Shown: positions 8,411-17,114 of the stretch, one piece after another | Layout: each line of letters starts with the position of its first letter | Position numbering within the stretch: position 1 is the first letter of the stretch | Source: Effusibacillus pohliae DSM 22757 | Lineage (GTDB): Bacteria; Bacillota; Bacilli; Tumebacillales; Effusibacillaceae | Direction of reading: 5' to 3' | Length of the DNA: 64,000 bases | NCBI RefSeq assembly: GCF_000376225.1 | Contig: NZ_AQXL01000127.1 | Span: forward strand, 29,260-93,259 | The notes under the pieces: model-generated | Seen by the model: the letters and a program-made list of their open reading frames with translations, nothing else | What the model was told of the DNA's origin: nothing | The model's database searches: none | Program-made: the position numbers and the translations under genes

Positions 8411-10255
8411 GTGGATGTATTTGAAACAGGGGTTAGGGATAGTTTTACCAAACACAGAGGTCCGGTTACAAGCGTGGCTCAGGTTGGGACAACGCAAAAT
8501 GTAGTCACGTCGGCTTATGATGGGGCCGTTGCAATGTTTGATTTGAATAACGGAAGTGCAAGATTATTAGGCTACCATAATCATTTGGTAAACCGAATAG
8601 TTGTTAACAAAGAAGGAACAAAAGCCGCTTCGTGCTCTTCTGATTACACAATTAGAATTTGGAATCTTCAAACATGTGAGGTGGAAAAAATACTATGTGG
8701 GCACAGTGATGATGTCGAGGATTTCGGTTTTGTGTCCGAGCATGTTGGGGTATCTGCTTCGCGGGATCAACGGATTTTAGTTTGGGATTTGACAACAGGC
8801 GCGATTGAGAATGTCTTAGAGGGACATGAAAAGGATGTATTGTCTTTGGCGTATCACGAAGGAAAAATATATTCCTCCGGAGACGATAAAACACTGCGGG
8901 TTTGGGACTTGCAAACGGGTCAAATACTCAATATGTGGGGACCTTTTGAAGTCGAAACGGATACGTGTGCGATTGATGTGCATCACAACCGTGTGATTCT
9001 TGGATGTGATGACGGATATATACGTGTTTTTGATATTGAAAATGGTTTATTACTTTCCGAGATTCAAGCACATCGTTCCGGAATTAAAAAAGTGTCCATT
9101 TCACCAGTATCTGGCGACATTTTATCTGCTGCTTACGACCAACAACTTTTGATTTGGGATGCAGAATCCTTTGAATTAAAGCTGTGGTTAGAAAATTATC
9201 CTACAAAATGGGAACGTTCTTTGACATGGTCAACAAACGGGGAGACTGTCCTGGCAGGTACATTTGACGGAACGGTGTTAGCGTGGGATGTACTTACTGG
9301 GAAGTTTTTGCAAGAGGTTGGCAACGAAGGTGACGTTAAAGGAAATCCCTGTTTTAACGATGTGGCCGTCACAGATAATGGTGAACTCGCCTTGGTTAGT
9401 GATGACGGGTATATCCGACTGAAAAAAATCACACGAGAATCCGTACTGTCAGAAGCATTTGAGCCGGTTTCCGGAAGATTTCTTATGAATGGTGTGTCGA
9501 TAAACGAAAAATATAACTTGGTTGTGGGAGGAGCACACAACCAAAAACTGCACATTTTCACCAATGCGAATGGAAATTTGTGTGATGGAAAAGAAGTATG
9601 GATTGGGGAAGGTCCGATCAATACAATTCGGATTTCTGAACATCCTGGATATGAAGGTGAGTCATTTGTAGGTTGCTACAGCGGTGCGATTGTTAGAGTG
9701 GGCCGGGATGGGAGTATTAAGGGCCACCTTCGTGTTCATGACGGTGCAGTCAAAGCATTACGGCTCCATCCGAAAAAAACATTAGGACTAAGTTGTTCCG
9801 CGGCTGGAGAATTATTGTCATGGACTTATGAAGGAGAGGTTCTGCACCGCTACTTGGGACATACGGCCATTATCAATGATACAGATATGGATCCTACTGG
9901 GAAATTTTTTGCAAGTGTATCGAGGGATTTCACATTAAAGGTATACGAATTCTTTACTGGTAGATTACTGCATTCATTCAGTCTTGGCAGACGATCCTTG
10001 AAATCCGTTTGTTTCTATGATGAAGACACGATTGTTGTGGGAGATTACTGGGGGCATTTAGTCAGAGTACAACTTTCTAAGGGTGATGTGTTACGCCGTA
10101 AGATCGCGGGTAACGGAATCAGCAGTTTGGCTCGCATGAATAACCAGATTGTGGCTGTTTCTTATGACGGCGGAATTTATTTCGTTAACCCTTACGAACT
10201 CACGAATTTGAAAACGATAAAGGAAATGGAGCAAAAAGTTTTACAGGCGAGGTGA
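8411..10255 (+). CDS. ToxC-like WD40 double-propeller protein
   Basis: 614 residues with about 14 WD40-like repeats, such as SDYTIRIWNLQT, RDQRILVWDLTTG, DDKTLRVWDLQTG and YDQQLLIWDAE, enough for two seven-bladed propellers. No signal peptide or membrane segment is seen, so it should be cytosolic. WD40 proteins of this size are uncommon in bacterial biosynthetic clusters, but a WD-repeat protein (ToxC) is part of the toxoflavin operon beside the GTP cyclohydrolase gene, as here. Its biochemical role is unknown; a scaffold or a catalytic role in heterocycle formation are both possible. The GTG start 8411 follows a G-run. It ends six bases before the next gene. Confidence 0.82.
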   Translation: MDVFETGVRDSFTKHRGPVTSVAQVGTTQNVVTSAYDGAVAMFDLNNGSARLLGYHNHLVNRIVVNKEGTKAASCSSDYTIRIWNLQTCEVEKILCGHSDDVEDFGFVSEHVGVSASRDQRILVWDLTTGAIENVLEGHEKDVLSLAYHEGKIYSSGDDKTLRVWDLQTGQILNMWGPFEVETDTCAIDVHHNRVILGCDDGYIRVFDIENGLLLSEIQAHRSGIKKVSISPVSGDILSAAYDQQLLIWDAESFELKLWLENYPTKWERSLTWSTNGETVLAGTFDGTVLAWDVLTGKFLQEVGNEGDVKGNPCFNDVAVTDNGELALVSDDGYIRLKKITRESVLSEAFEPVSGRFLMNGVSINEKYNLVVGGAHNQKLHIFTNANGNLCDGKEVWIGEGPINTIRISEHPGYEGESFVGCYSGAIVRVGRDGSIKGHLRVHDGAVKALRLHPKKTLGLSCSAAGELLSWTYEGEVLHRYLGHTAIINDTDMDPTGKFFASVSRDFTLKVYEFFTGRLLHSFSLGRRSLKSVCFYDEDTIVVGDYWGHLVRVQLSKGDVLRRKIAGNGISSLARMNNQIVAVSYDGGIYFVNPYELTNLKTIKEMEQKVLQAR

Positions 10256-10261
10256 CCACTG

Positions 10262-11008
10262 ATGCTGACAAAAAGTCTCCCATACAGAGATGTTATATTG
10301 TCCCGTTGGCAAGTGTTAAAGGATGAAAAAGGAGAAATTATGTATCTGTTCGGACCAAATAAACTTCCTATAAAAATTAATAACAAAGTGTTTTACTTTA
10401 ATTGGTATACATGGCTCAAGGATGAACACCTTTCTGAACACATAGAAGAATTTCTTGAAAGTATAACTCTGAGAGACTTTTCCAGTGTTCAGCAAAGTTC
10501 CTTATTGACTTACGGCGATTTTTCTAACGCCGATGCGGTTAAAATTCGCCTTCATAGCATTTGTCATACAGGAGATATTTTTGGAAGTCAGCGTTGTGAC
10601 TGTGGAAGTCAGTTTCGAGAAGCACTTAAACAAATTGTAAATTTTGGGGCTGGCGGAATCTTTTATATCGCCAATCATGAAGGGAGAGGGATAGGGTTAT
10701 TTAACAAAGCGTTAGTCTATGCCCTGCAGGAACAAGGATTGGATACTGCTGAGGCCAACCTTACTTTAGGATTCCATGTGGATCTGCGTCGTTATGATGA
10801 GGTGGTTACTGTTCTGAAATACTTACGGAGAAAACCTGTAATTCTCTTAAGCAATAATCCTGAAAAGGCTCAATTCCTTAGCGATCATGGAGTGTCCATT
10901 TCAGAGATTGAGCCATTGGCGGGAGAAGTCAACGAATATAATTATGTCTATTTAGCTACGAAAGCAAAGGTATTTTCTCATAACATCAAATTGCCAAAAC
11001 ACGATTGA
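10262..11008 (+). CDS. GTP cyclohydrolase II, ToxB-like
   Basis: Opens the imidazole ring of GTP, releasing formate and pyrophosphate to give the diaminopyrimidine ribosyl phosphate used for riboflavin and 7-azapteridines. 248 residues with the RibA fold. The zinc cysteines are Cys101, Cys112 and Cys114 (CHTGDIFGSQRCDCG); GRGIGL is at 141-146, the catalytic tyrosine is Tyr153 in VYALQ, and SNNPEK binds the nucleotide. It is a stand-alone GCHII lacking the RibB half usual in Bacillota riboflavin operons. Its long N-terminal extension (about 70 residues) and lack of riboflavin neighbours point to a dedicated secondary-metabolic enzyme. Confidence 0.92.
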   Translation: MLTKSLPYRDVILSRWQVLKDEKGEIMYLFGPNKLPIKINNKVFYFNWYTWLKDEHLSEHIEEFLESITLRDFSSVQQSSLLTYGDFSNADAVKIRLHSICHTGDIFGSQRCDCGSQFREALKQIVNFGAGGIFYIANHEGRGIGLFNKALVYALQEQGLDTAEANLTLGFHVDLRRYDEVVTVLKYLRRKPVILLSNNPEKAQFLSDHGVSISEIEPLAGEVNEYNYVYLATKAKVFSHNIKLPKHD

Positions 11009-11025
11009 TGGAAAGGGAGAAAAAT

Positions 11026-11991
11026 ATGGAGTTTATTAACTTTATCCAAGATAAAAGATTGAAGAGGTTCACCCAAAAATTAGGAAATACTCCTGTTGTT
11101 GAAATCCCTGCAGTACCTGGTTCGGGTAGAATTTTTGCTAAATGTGAGTGGTATAATCCAACGGGATCGGTTAAAGACCGAGCTGCTTATGAAATGATGA
11201 TGGATGTTCTATTAGAGAAAGAGAGAAATAACCAGCAGCATCTGCATATTCTCGAGTACAGTGGAGGAAACCTAGGGATTTCACTTGCTACTATTTGTAA
11301 TTTGTTGGAGATCAATCTTACTCTTGTACTTAGCTCCGGTTCGCACAAAAGTCTTCTTAAAAAGTTGCAAATGCTTGGGGCCAAAGTAGAGCTTGTGGAC
11401 AAACAAAAAGGATTTTGGGGTGTAATGGAAACGGCGTTTCGGTTAAGTGAATCGAGTGATTCGTATACTTTTCTTTATCAACATAGGAATGAAGCCAATT
11501 TTAGGGCACATAGAAATGGGACGGCAATCGAAATATTAAGACAAATACCCAATCAAATTGATGCATGGGTGGCTTCCATTGGAACGGGAGGCACACTGAT
11601 GGGAGTCTATGAAACTTTATCTTCCAAATACCCGAATATTCAACTTCACGCTGTTACTCCCGCTGAACTTCCTTACGGGAGTGATCAACCTCCAAACGGT
11701 CTGCGTAAATTTGCGGGATCGGGAGGATTGGGTTGTGGAAGAAAGCAGTATTTTGTTGAACGTAATGAAGGGGAAGTAACTCGTCATTGGACATACAGGT
11801 TCGAGGAGACTTTGGAAGAGGCGAAAAGGTTTTACGTAGAGACGGGAGTTCAAATTGGAACTTCCGCAGCAGCAAATTTGCTGGCTGCCCGTAGCATTGC
11901 TGCCGAATTGGGAACGAATTCTACCGTTGTCACCATCTTTCCGGATGCGGGTGCACCTGAAGAATGGAGTGAAATTTATGGACAAAATTGA
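11026..11991 (+). CDS. PLP-dependent cysteine-synthase-like enzyme
   Basis: 321 residues from ATG 11026, five to six bases after AAAGGGAGA. Fold type II PLP enzyme of the cysteine synthase/cystathionine beta-synthase family, which performs beta-replacement or elimination on serine derivatives. The PLP lysine is Lys50 in NPTGSVKDR and the phosphate loop is IGTGGTLMG near 185-191. The substrate loop, normally T-S-G-N-T-G, is S-G-G-N-L-G at 79-84, suggesting altered specificity. A beta-substituted alanine such as diaminopropionate would suit a cluster with ligases, but this is inference. The last 14 bases overlap the methyltransferase gene. Confidence 0.87.
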   Translation: MEFINFIQDKRLKRFTQKLGNTPVVEIPAVPGSGRIFAKCEWYNPTGSVKDRAAYEMMMDVLLEKERNNQQHLHILEYSGGNLGISLATICNLLEINLTLVLSSGSHKSLLKKLQMLGAKVELVDKQKGFWGVMETAFRLSESSDSYTFLYQHRNEANFRAHRNGTAIEILRQIPNQIDAWVASIGTGGTLMGVYETLSSKYPNIQLHAVTPAELPYGSDQPPNGLRKFAGSGGLGCGRKQYFVERNEGEVTRHWTYRFEETLEEAKRFYVETGVQIGTSAAANLLAARSIAAELGTNSTVVTIFPDAGAPEEWSEIYGQN

Positions 11992-12637
11992 TTCGCCTGA
12001 AGAATATAGCATCAAACTTAGAAATAGTTTTGCCAGTAGTTATCAGACAGGGACGGACCTGTGGTCAAAGGATCAAGGTCTCACAGACATCGCTTTATTT
12101 TTGTTAAACCATCTGAACAAAGAATCTCCACAACATGTCTTGGACATAGGGACGGGAAATGGTAGACATGCGGAGCTATTTTTGAGAAAGGGGTTTCGTT
12201 ATACGGGTATTGATATATGCCCTCATAGTGATTGGGAACGTTACAAGAGTCTTTATTCCAATCGCGTAATGTTTGTAAACTCATCATTTCTTGAATGGCA
12301 ATGGCAACATAAAGAAACTTTTACTGCCGTCCTCGACAACGGATGCTTTCATCATCAGCATCCGGAAGAATATACATTATATCTGCAAAAGATACATCAT
12401 CTGTTACATGACAGCGGACTTCTGGCGTTGGGATTGTACACCGTTGATGAGCACGAAAGAGCAGGGAATTTTCATGTCATGCCCAGTGGAAAATATAAAC
12501 GTCATTTTTCCCAACAAGAGATTCTATCATTGCTCAATGAGAATGGGTTTGTTTGTCTACAAATGAAAAGAATCCTTGTGCAAGATCGAAACCGTTATTA
12601 TCTGGCTGTTTTATCACAGAAAAAATTGGAGGAGTAG
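11978..12637 (+). CDS. Class I SAM-dependent methyltransferase
   Basis: 219 residues from ATG 11978, seven bases after GGAGTG and overlapping the PLP gene by 14 bases. SAM-binding motif I is VLDIGTGNGRHAE near residues 52-64, followed by YTGIDICP (motif post-I) and VLDNGCFHH (motif II region). The substrate is unknown. In toxoflavin synthesis the methyltransferase ToxA acts last on ring nitrogens; this protein could fill such a role but does not resemble ToxA closely beyond the fold. Confidence 0.85.
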   Translation: MDKIDSPEEYSIKLRNSFASSYQTGTDLWSKDQGLTDIALFLLNHLNKESPQHVLDIGTGNGRHAELFLRKGFRYTGIDICPHSDWERYKSLYSNRVMFVNSSFLEWQWQHKETFTAVLDNGCFHHQHPEEYTLYLQKIHHLLHDSGLLALGLYTVDEHERAGNFHVMPSGKYKRHFSQQEILSLLNENGFVCLQMKRILVQDRNRYYLAVLSQKKLEE

Positions 12638-12640
12638 AGT

Positions 12641-13201
12641 ATGAATATTCTAGTAATCAATGGAGGGCCGCGAGAAAACTCGAATAGCCGCGGTGTAGCC
12701 AAGTATGCAAGGGAACTTTTCGAAAATCGTGTAGCAAATGTGAATTACTTTGATGTTAGGAATAATCTGCTTCCTGTTTATTTAGGTGATGAAGAACAAA
12801 ATCAACACCAGGAGGTAAATAAACTTCGCAGGTATGCCCAAGAAGCGGATGGTTTCTTTATCTGTACGCCAGAATACCACAATGGAATGAGTGGTGCTCT
12901 GAAAAATGCATTTGACTTCCTAGGAAAGACCCACTTTAACGGCAAACCTGTTGTAATAACTGCAACAGCCGGCGGGGGTAAGGGTGGTATAAACGCCTTG
13001 AATAATCTAAGACTTGTATTGCGTGGTGTGTTTGCTATCGTTTTACCGCAACAAGTCGTTTTTGATCTTTACATGTTCAATGAAGAAGGCGCCTTACTCC
13101 ATGAGGATGGGAAAAATCAGGTTTCACAGTTGGTAGACAATCTCATTTTTGTTACCAATTTATTTGTATCAAATAATCGCAAAGAAATGGGGAAATGTTA
13201 A
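12641..13201 (+). CDS. NAD(P)H-dependent FMN reductase family protein
   Basis: 186 residues; flavodoxin-like fold with the FMN phosphate loop NGGPRENSNSR near 5-15 and the family motif TPEYHNGMSGALKNAFDFL near 83-101. Members reduce free FMN, azo compounds, quinones or chromate. In this cluster it could supply reduced flavin or carry out a reduction on the product; no flavin monooxygenase partner is seen. It has a strong ribosome binding site (TTGGAGGAG) three bases after the methyltransferase stop. Confidence 0.87.
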   Translation: MNILVINGGPRENSNSRGVAKYARELFENRVANVNYFDVRNNLLPVYLGDEEQNQHQEVNKLRRYAQEADGFFICTPEYHNGMSGALKNAFDFLGKTHFNGKPVVITATAGGGKGGINALNNLRLVLRGVFAIVLPQQVVFDLYMFNEEGALLHEDGKNQVSQLVDNLIFVTNLFVSNNRKEMGKC

Positions 13202-13417
13202 TTGAATAACTGTACGATTGTTATCGGAGGGATTCCATCCGATTTTCAAAAACAAGAAACGTTGATTGCGATTCTGCGGAAAGACCAGATAACACCCGAG
13301 ATAATCACTTTTTGTGAGGAATTTTATGTCCTTGATTTTGATGAACGTCAAATCAAAGAGCTATTAGCTGAACTGGGAAAACATTATAATATCGTACAGA
13401 TAATTGTTAATGATTAG
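13202..13417 (+). CDS. Unrecognised 71-residue protein of the island cluster
   Basis: Begins with TTG directly after the stop codon of the reductase gene (TAA 13199-13201), suggesting coupled translation. The protein is acidic and predicted alpha/beta (NNCTIVIGGIPSDF, then FCEEFYVLDFDERQIKELLAEL), with no signal peptide, cysteine motif or membrane span. I recognise no family. It could be a small accessory or carrier-like protein, but it lacks a phosphopantetheine serine motif. Confidence 0.55.
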   Translation: MNNCTIVIGGIPSDFQKQETLIAILRKDQITPEIITFCEEFYVLDFDERQIKELLAELGKHYNIVQIIVND

Positions 13418-13478
13418 TTATTTTAATATCAAATAAGTTGATTATATCCTATTTAATCCATTTGGGTAGGTGAATCCA

Positions 13479-14699
13479 ATGGAACAAAAGAAATTATTAA
13501 TGGTCACTCCGTGGCTACGTTTTGTTGAAAAAGCAAAAGAGGAGGATTTTTACCTCATTGCTCTTTGGGATAAGAAAACAAAGGGCAAAGAATTTTTACC
13601 TCAGATAGCTAAACTGGCCGATGAGTTGTACGTTTTCGACGTTAATAATTTTATGCGTTTAGAAGGTATTGTTGAGATGATTCAGTCAAGGAATCCAGTT
13701 GACTATATTTATCATATTGGTCGAGAAGACAACATGCAGGAGACGTACCAAATTGCGGAGAGGTATGGTTGCGCTTTAAATTCATCCAAAACTATTAAAT
13801 TGATTAACGACAAATATTTCATGCGCAGGTTATTGCAGGCTCATCAAATATCTACAGTTAAATTCCAGTTTGCTGAAAAGACAAAAGATGTACTGCGCAT
13901 GATGGACAAATTCGGTTTCCCATTGGTTTTGAAACCTACAAAGATGTCCGGAAGCAGAGGGGTCTACCTGTGTAACGACCAGGAAGATGTGCAGCAATGG
14001 ATAAAGTTTATGGAACAGTATGATTATCGAGGGCCATTCTTAATGGAAGAGTACCTACAAGGACCTGAAGTCAGCGTGGAAACATTAACTATAAACGGAA
14101 AACATTATATAATCGGAATAACAGATAAGATAAAAACGACTCCTCCTCTATTTGTTGAACTGGGGCATGTACATCCTTCACAGTTGGGAAGGGATATTCA
14201 GGAACAAATACATGAGATGGTCATCCGGTTCCTCACAGCTGCAAATTATCAGTTCGGACCTACTCACACAGAATTAATAATTACACAAGATGGACCTAAA
14301 ATTGTGGAATCACAGGCCAGATTAGGTGGTGACAGAATCCCAACATTGGTGCATTTAGCGACTGGGATAGAATTGGAATCTGCAGTTTTTCAAGGTATAA
14401 AAGGGATTCATCCTCCGATTCCCCAATCCAACGGGGTTGCCATGATCAGATATTTCCAATGGCCACCTGGTTATATTGAAAGTATTGAAGGGGTGGATAA
14501 AGTCAAAGAACTTCCTTATGTGATTCATTTCGAAAATACCTTGCAAGCAGGAGACGTTGTACCGGTTATTAGAGATTCTGCCAGCAGATACGGTTATGTT
14601 ATTGTGTTTGCAAAAACTTTTGAAGAGGTCAAAGAAAAAATGGAAATGATTATATCTATGATTCAGGTAAGAATCAGGAAAAATGACTCGGCTTGCTGA
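13479..14699 (+). CDS. ATP-grasp ligase 3 of the island cluster
   Basis: 406 residues from ATG 13479, six bases after GGTAGGTG. N-terminal domain about 1-105, then the ATP-grasp core with LVLKPTKMSGSRGVY near 148-162, LMEEYLQGPEVSVET, FGPTHTELI and IVESQARLGGDRIP near 275-288. Like ligase 1 it has E-S-Q in place of E-x-N at the metal site, so ligases 1 and 3 form one subtype and ligase 2 another. It is the last gene before the IS debris. Presumed to join a carboxylate, probably an amino acid, to an amine; substrates unknown. Confidence 0.85.
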   Translation: MEQKKLLMVTPWLRFVEKAKEEDFYLIALWDKKTKGKEFLPQIAKLADELYVFDVNNFMRLEGIVEMIQSRNPVDYIYHIGREDNMQETYQIAERYGCALNSSKTIKLINDKYFMRRLLQAHQISTVKFQFAEKTKDVLRMMDKFGFPLVLKPTKMSGSRGVYLCNDQEDVQQWIKFMEQYDYRGPFLMEEYLQGPEVSVETLTINGKHYIIGITDKIKTTPPLFVELGHVHPSQLGRDIQEQIHEMVIRFLTAANYQFGPTHTELIITQDGPKIVESQARLGGDRIPTLVHLATGIELESAVFQGIKGIHPPIPQSNGVAMIRYFQWPPGYIESIEGVDKVKELPYVIHFENTLQAGDVVPVIRDSASRYGYVIVFAKTFEEVKEKMEMIISMIQVRIRKNDSAC

Positions 14700-14790
14700 C
14701 TTCATTCGTAAATGAGAGTTTTGCATTGGTTAAAACTTGATTCACATGAGCGATTAAACTTATTCTTTTCTGTATTGGATCTTCGACCTT

Positions 14791-15240
14791 ATGCCAAGGA
14801 ATCGAGTAGTTCATCACCCCAAGGAGCCAAAGGTTGTAACGAGAAGCGATATTACGAGCCCTCTTGGTGGCTCCGCTAGAAGGGATTTCGACCTTTACGG
14901 CCTTTCGGAACCGGTTTGTTTCTGCCCTGCGATACCGTTACCGATGTGGTTTCGCTTGACAGGAAGCCCCTCGGTTTCGACACTGAGTCGTGTATTTCTG
15001 AGGATTGTTCAAAAAGGACTGGCAGAAAAACTGTTCAACGATTTGGTTCAACAGTGCCGGTTGGAAGGGATTATCGACGGGAGTCACACAGCCAATGAAG
15101 GCTCGGATCGGAGCGTTTGACCGAAACCAGCCAAAGTCCCGATGCCAACAAACCGGAAATGCTTCATGGGGTGCCAAATTTGACTCATTTGGCAATAAGA
15201 TCACTTGGTTTGGCTATCAAATTCATCTTGCCGAAAATCG
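14791..15240 (+). pseudogene. Degenerate DDE transposase fragment
   Basis: The early frame reads LAEKLFNDLVQQCRLEG then IIDGSHTA, the first catalytic Asp region of an IS1182/IS5-type transposase. After a shift it continues as GAKFDSFGNKITWFGYQIHLA, the beta-strand segment that precedes the second Asp. The rest is missing, cut by the IS21 fragment that follows at about 15241. Reverse-strand sequence at 14700-14815 also reads coherently (NYSIPWHKVEDPIQ) but I could not place it. Confidence 0.6.
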
Positions 15241-15676
15241 CTACAAGGAGCGGCATACGGCCATGCGGATTCAAATGCGTCTGATGAAGGAATGCGAAGA
15301 TTACGACGCGTCCTATCCCTGGTGCAACGCTATGTGAAACGGCTGTGGGATCAACGCCATGAAGAGGGAACGCAACAGCACGTGTGGCACCCGGGTGAGG
15401 CTCAGGCCGACTTCGGCGAAGCGGATTTCTACGACGGAAGCGGCGAAAGAAAACCGGCAAGTATCTTTGCCTCAGTTTCCCGAACAGCAACGTAGCCTAC
15501 GTGCAGCTTTTCGGCGGAGAGACGGACCGTGACCGATGCGCAGGCCTTCAACCAGGAACTGCTAAGCCGCTTGGAAGCCGACTGGAAGCGCGAGCATTAC
15601 AAGAAAGGGTTGACGATTGAGCGCCTTTAATTTGAAGAAGATCGCCGCGCCTTCCTGTATCTACCGAAGTCCCCGA
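15241..15676 (+). pseudogene. IS21-family istA remnant
   Basis: Frames read KERHTAMRIQMRLMKE, then VQRYVKRLWD and HPGEAQADFGEADF, which contains the catalytic Asp of IstA. Then, after shifts and an internal deletion, come VAYVQLFGGE, ADWKREHYKKGLTIERL and FEEDRRAFLYLPKSP, the end of IstA. Stop codons and frameshifts make it non-functional. Confidence 0.75.
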
Positions 15677-15765
15677 TGATTGACCGCCTCGCACACCATG
15701 GACACCTTCTCGTATTCGAAGGCGAAAGCTATAGGATGAAGCATGAGTTGATGAAACAAAGGTAA
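15676..15765 (+). pseudogene. IS21-family istB C-terminal remnant
   Basis: An open frame of 29 codons, MIDRLAHHGHLLVFEGESYR then MKHELMKQR, matches the C-terminus of the IstB ATPase. It follows the istA remnant directly, so most of istB was lost by deletion. Confidence 0.68.
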
Positions 15766-15836
15766 AAAATACCCATGTGCTTTCTGTATCGTGAGTGCAA
15801 AAGGAAGGTATTTTGTTAGTGAGGGAGGACTGGATA

Positions 15837-17114
15837 ATGCGATTTAGAGATTTGCACATAAATATAAAAACGAGGCTAATAGTTAGTTTTTTTCAAAGAG
15901 CTAGTCAATCCATGGTTTTTCCTTTTATGTCCATTTATTTTGCGGATCATTTTGGCCCAACAATTGCCGGTCTTCTCATGTTAGCAACGGTTATTGCTGG
16001 TTTATTATCCAGTTTTTTTGGTGGTTACTATGCGGACGTTAAAGGAAGAAAAAAAGTCTTAGTTGTTTCGGAACTGATTCGTTTTGTTTCTTTACTTTTT
16101 TTAGCAGTGGTTAATTCAGATTGGATTCATATACCAATAATAACCTTTTTTCTTTTTTTAATAAATATTATACTTATTAGTATATCTACTCCGGCTAACG
16201 AAGCTTTAATCATTGATGTAAGTACAACTGAGACAAGAAAATATGTATACAGCATTTCTTATTGGGTCACCAATTTTTCTCTTGCGATTGGAGCGATGTT
16301 TGGGTCTTTTTTTTACAAGTCAAACTTTTTTCAGCTGGTGATTATTATGGCATTATCGTCCTTACTTTCTTGCATAATTATCCATAAATTCGTTACGGAT
16401 ACGTTTCGGTTGAAGGGGCCAGTCGAGAAAGTTTCAATTGTTAATATTTTCCGAAGTTACAAAACCGTTTTTCGAAATCGTTTATTCATGAAATATTTCC
16501 TTATTGGGGTACTAATGCTAGGCGTTGAAATGCAGTTGGGAAATTATATCAGTGTTAGGTTGGCTAAAGAGTTTGGTACTCAATCAATACCTGAGGTTTC
16601 GGTATTTATTGGAAATATCGATGGCATTAAGATGTTTGGGATAATTAGAACAGTAAACACGGTGTTAGTAGTTTTGCTTGCTTCAGTTGTTGCCAGGATA
16701 TCTCATTATATCTCTGATCGCATTTCTTTTTATCTAGGAGTTTTATTATTCGTCAGTGGATATGCAGTATTGGCAATTAGCAACGATGTGTGGATTTTGT
16801 TACTTGCTGCGTTGGTATTTACTTTAGGAGAGCTAATTTATGTTCCCGTATTCCAAGCCATGTTTGCAGAAATTATTCCTGTGGATGCTAGAAGTAAATA
16901 CTCAGCTGTCAACAAATTGAATGTACGGGGGGGGATGATCTTAGGCTCTCTTGGGATAACGGTTGGAGTATTATTCCCTTCTTGGTTCATGGCACTTCTG
17001 TATATGGTGATTGGATTTGTTAGTATATATGTTTATCGAAATCTGCTTCATTATTTTCAAGATCAACAGAATAAAACAAGTCATTTAGAGTCCGGTGATT
17101 TAGTTCAGTCTTAG
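15837..17114 (+). CDS. MFS multidrug/metabolite exporter
   Basis: 425 residues with about 12 hydrophobic spans, so an inner-membrane transporter of the major facilitator superfamily. The loop between spans 2 and 3 carries GGYYADVKGRKK, the MFS signature G-x-x-x-D-x-x-G-R-K/R. ATG 15837 is preferred over upstream starts because GGGAGGA lies seven bases before it. Base composition is as AT-rich as the ligase cluster and it lies between IS remnants, so it probably belonged to that cluster and may export or give immunity to its product. That is inference from position. Confidence 0.85.
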   Translation: MRFRDLHINIKTRLIVSFFQRASQSMVFPFMSIYFADHFGPTIAGLLMLATVIAGLLSSFFGGYYADVKGRKKVLVVSELIRFVSLLFLAVVNSDWIHIPIITFFLFLINIILISISTPANEALIIDVSTTETRKYVYSISYWVTNFSLAIGAMFGSFFYKSNFFQLVIIMALSSLLSCIIIHKFVTDTFRLKGPVEKVSIVNIFRSYKTVFRNRLFMKYFLIGVLMLGVEMQLGNYISVRLAKEFGTQSIPEVSVFIGNIDGIKMFGIIRTVNTVLVVLLASVVARISHYISDRISFYLGVLLFVSGYAVLAISNDVWILLLAALVFTLGELIYVPVFQAMFAEIIPVDARSKYSAVNKLNVRGGMILGSLGITVGVLFPSWFMALLYMVIGFVSIYVYRNLLHYFQDQQNKTSHLESGDLVQS

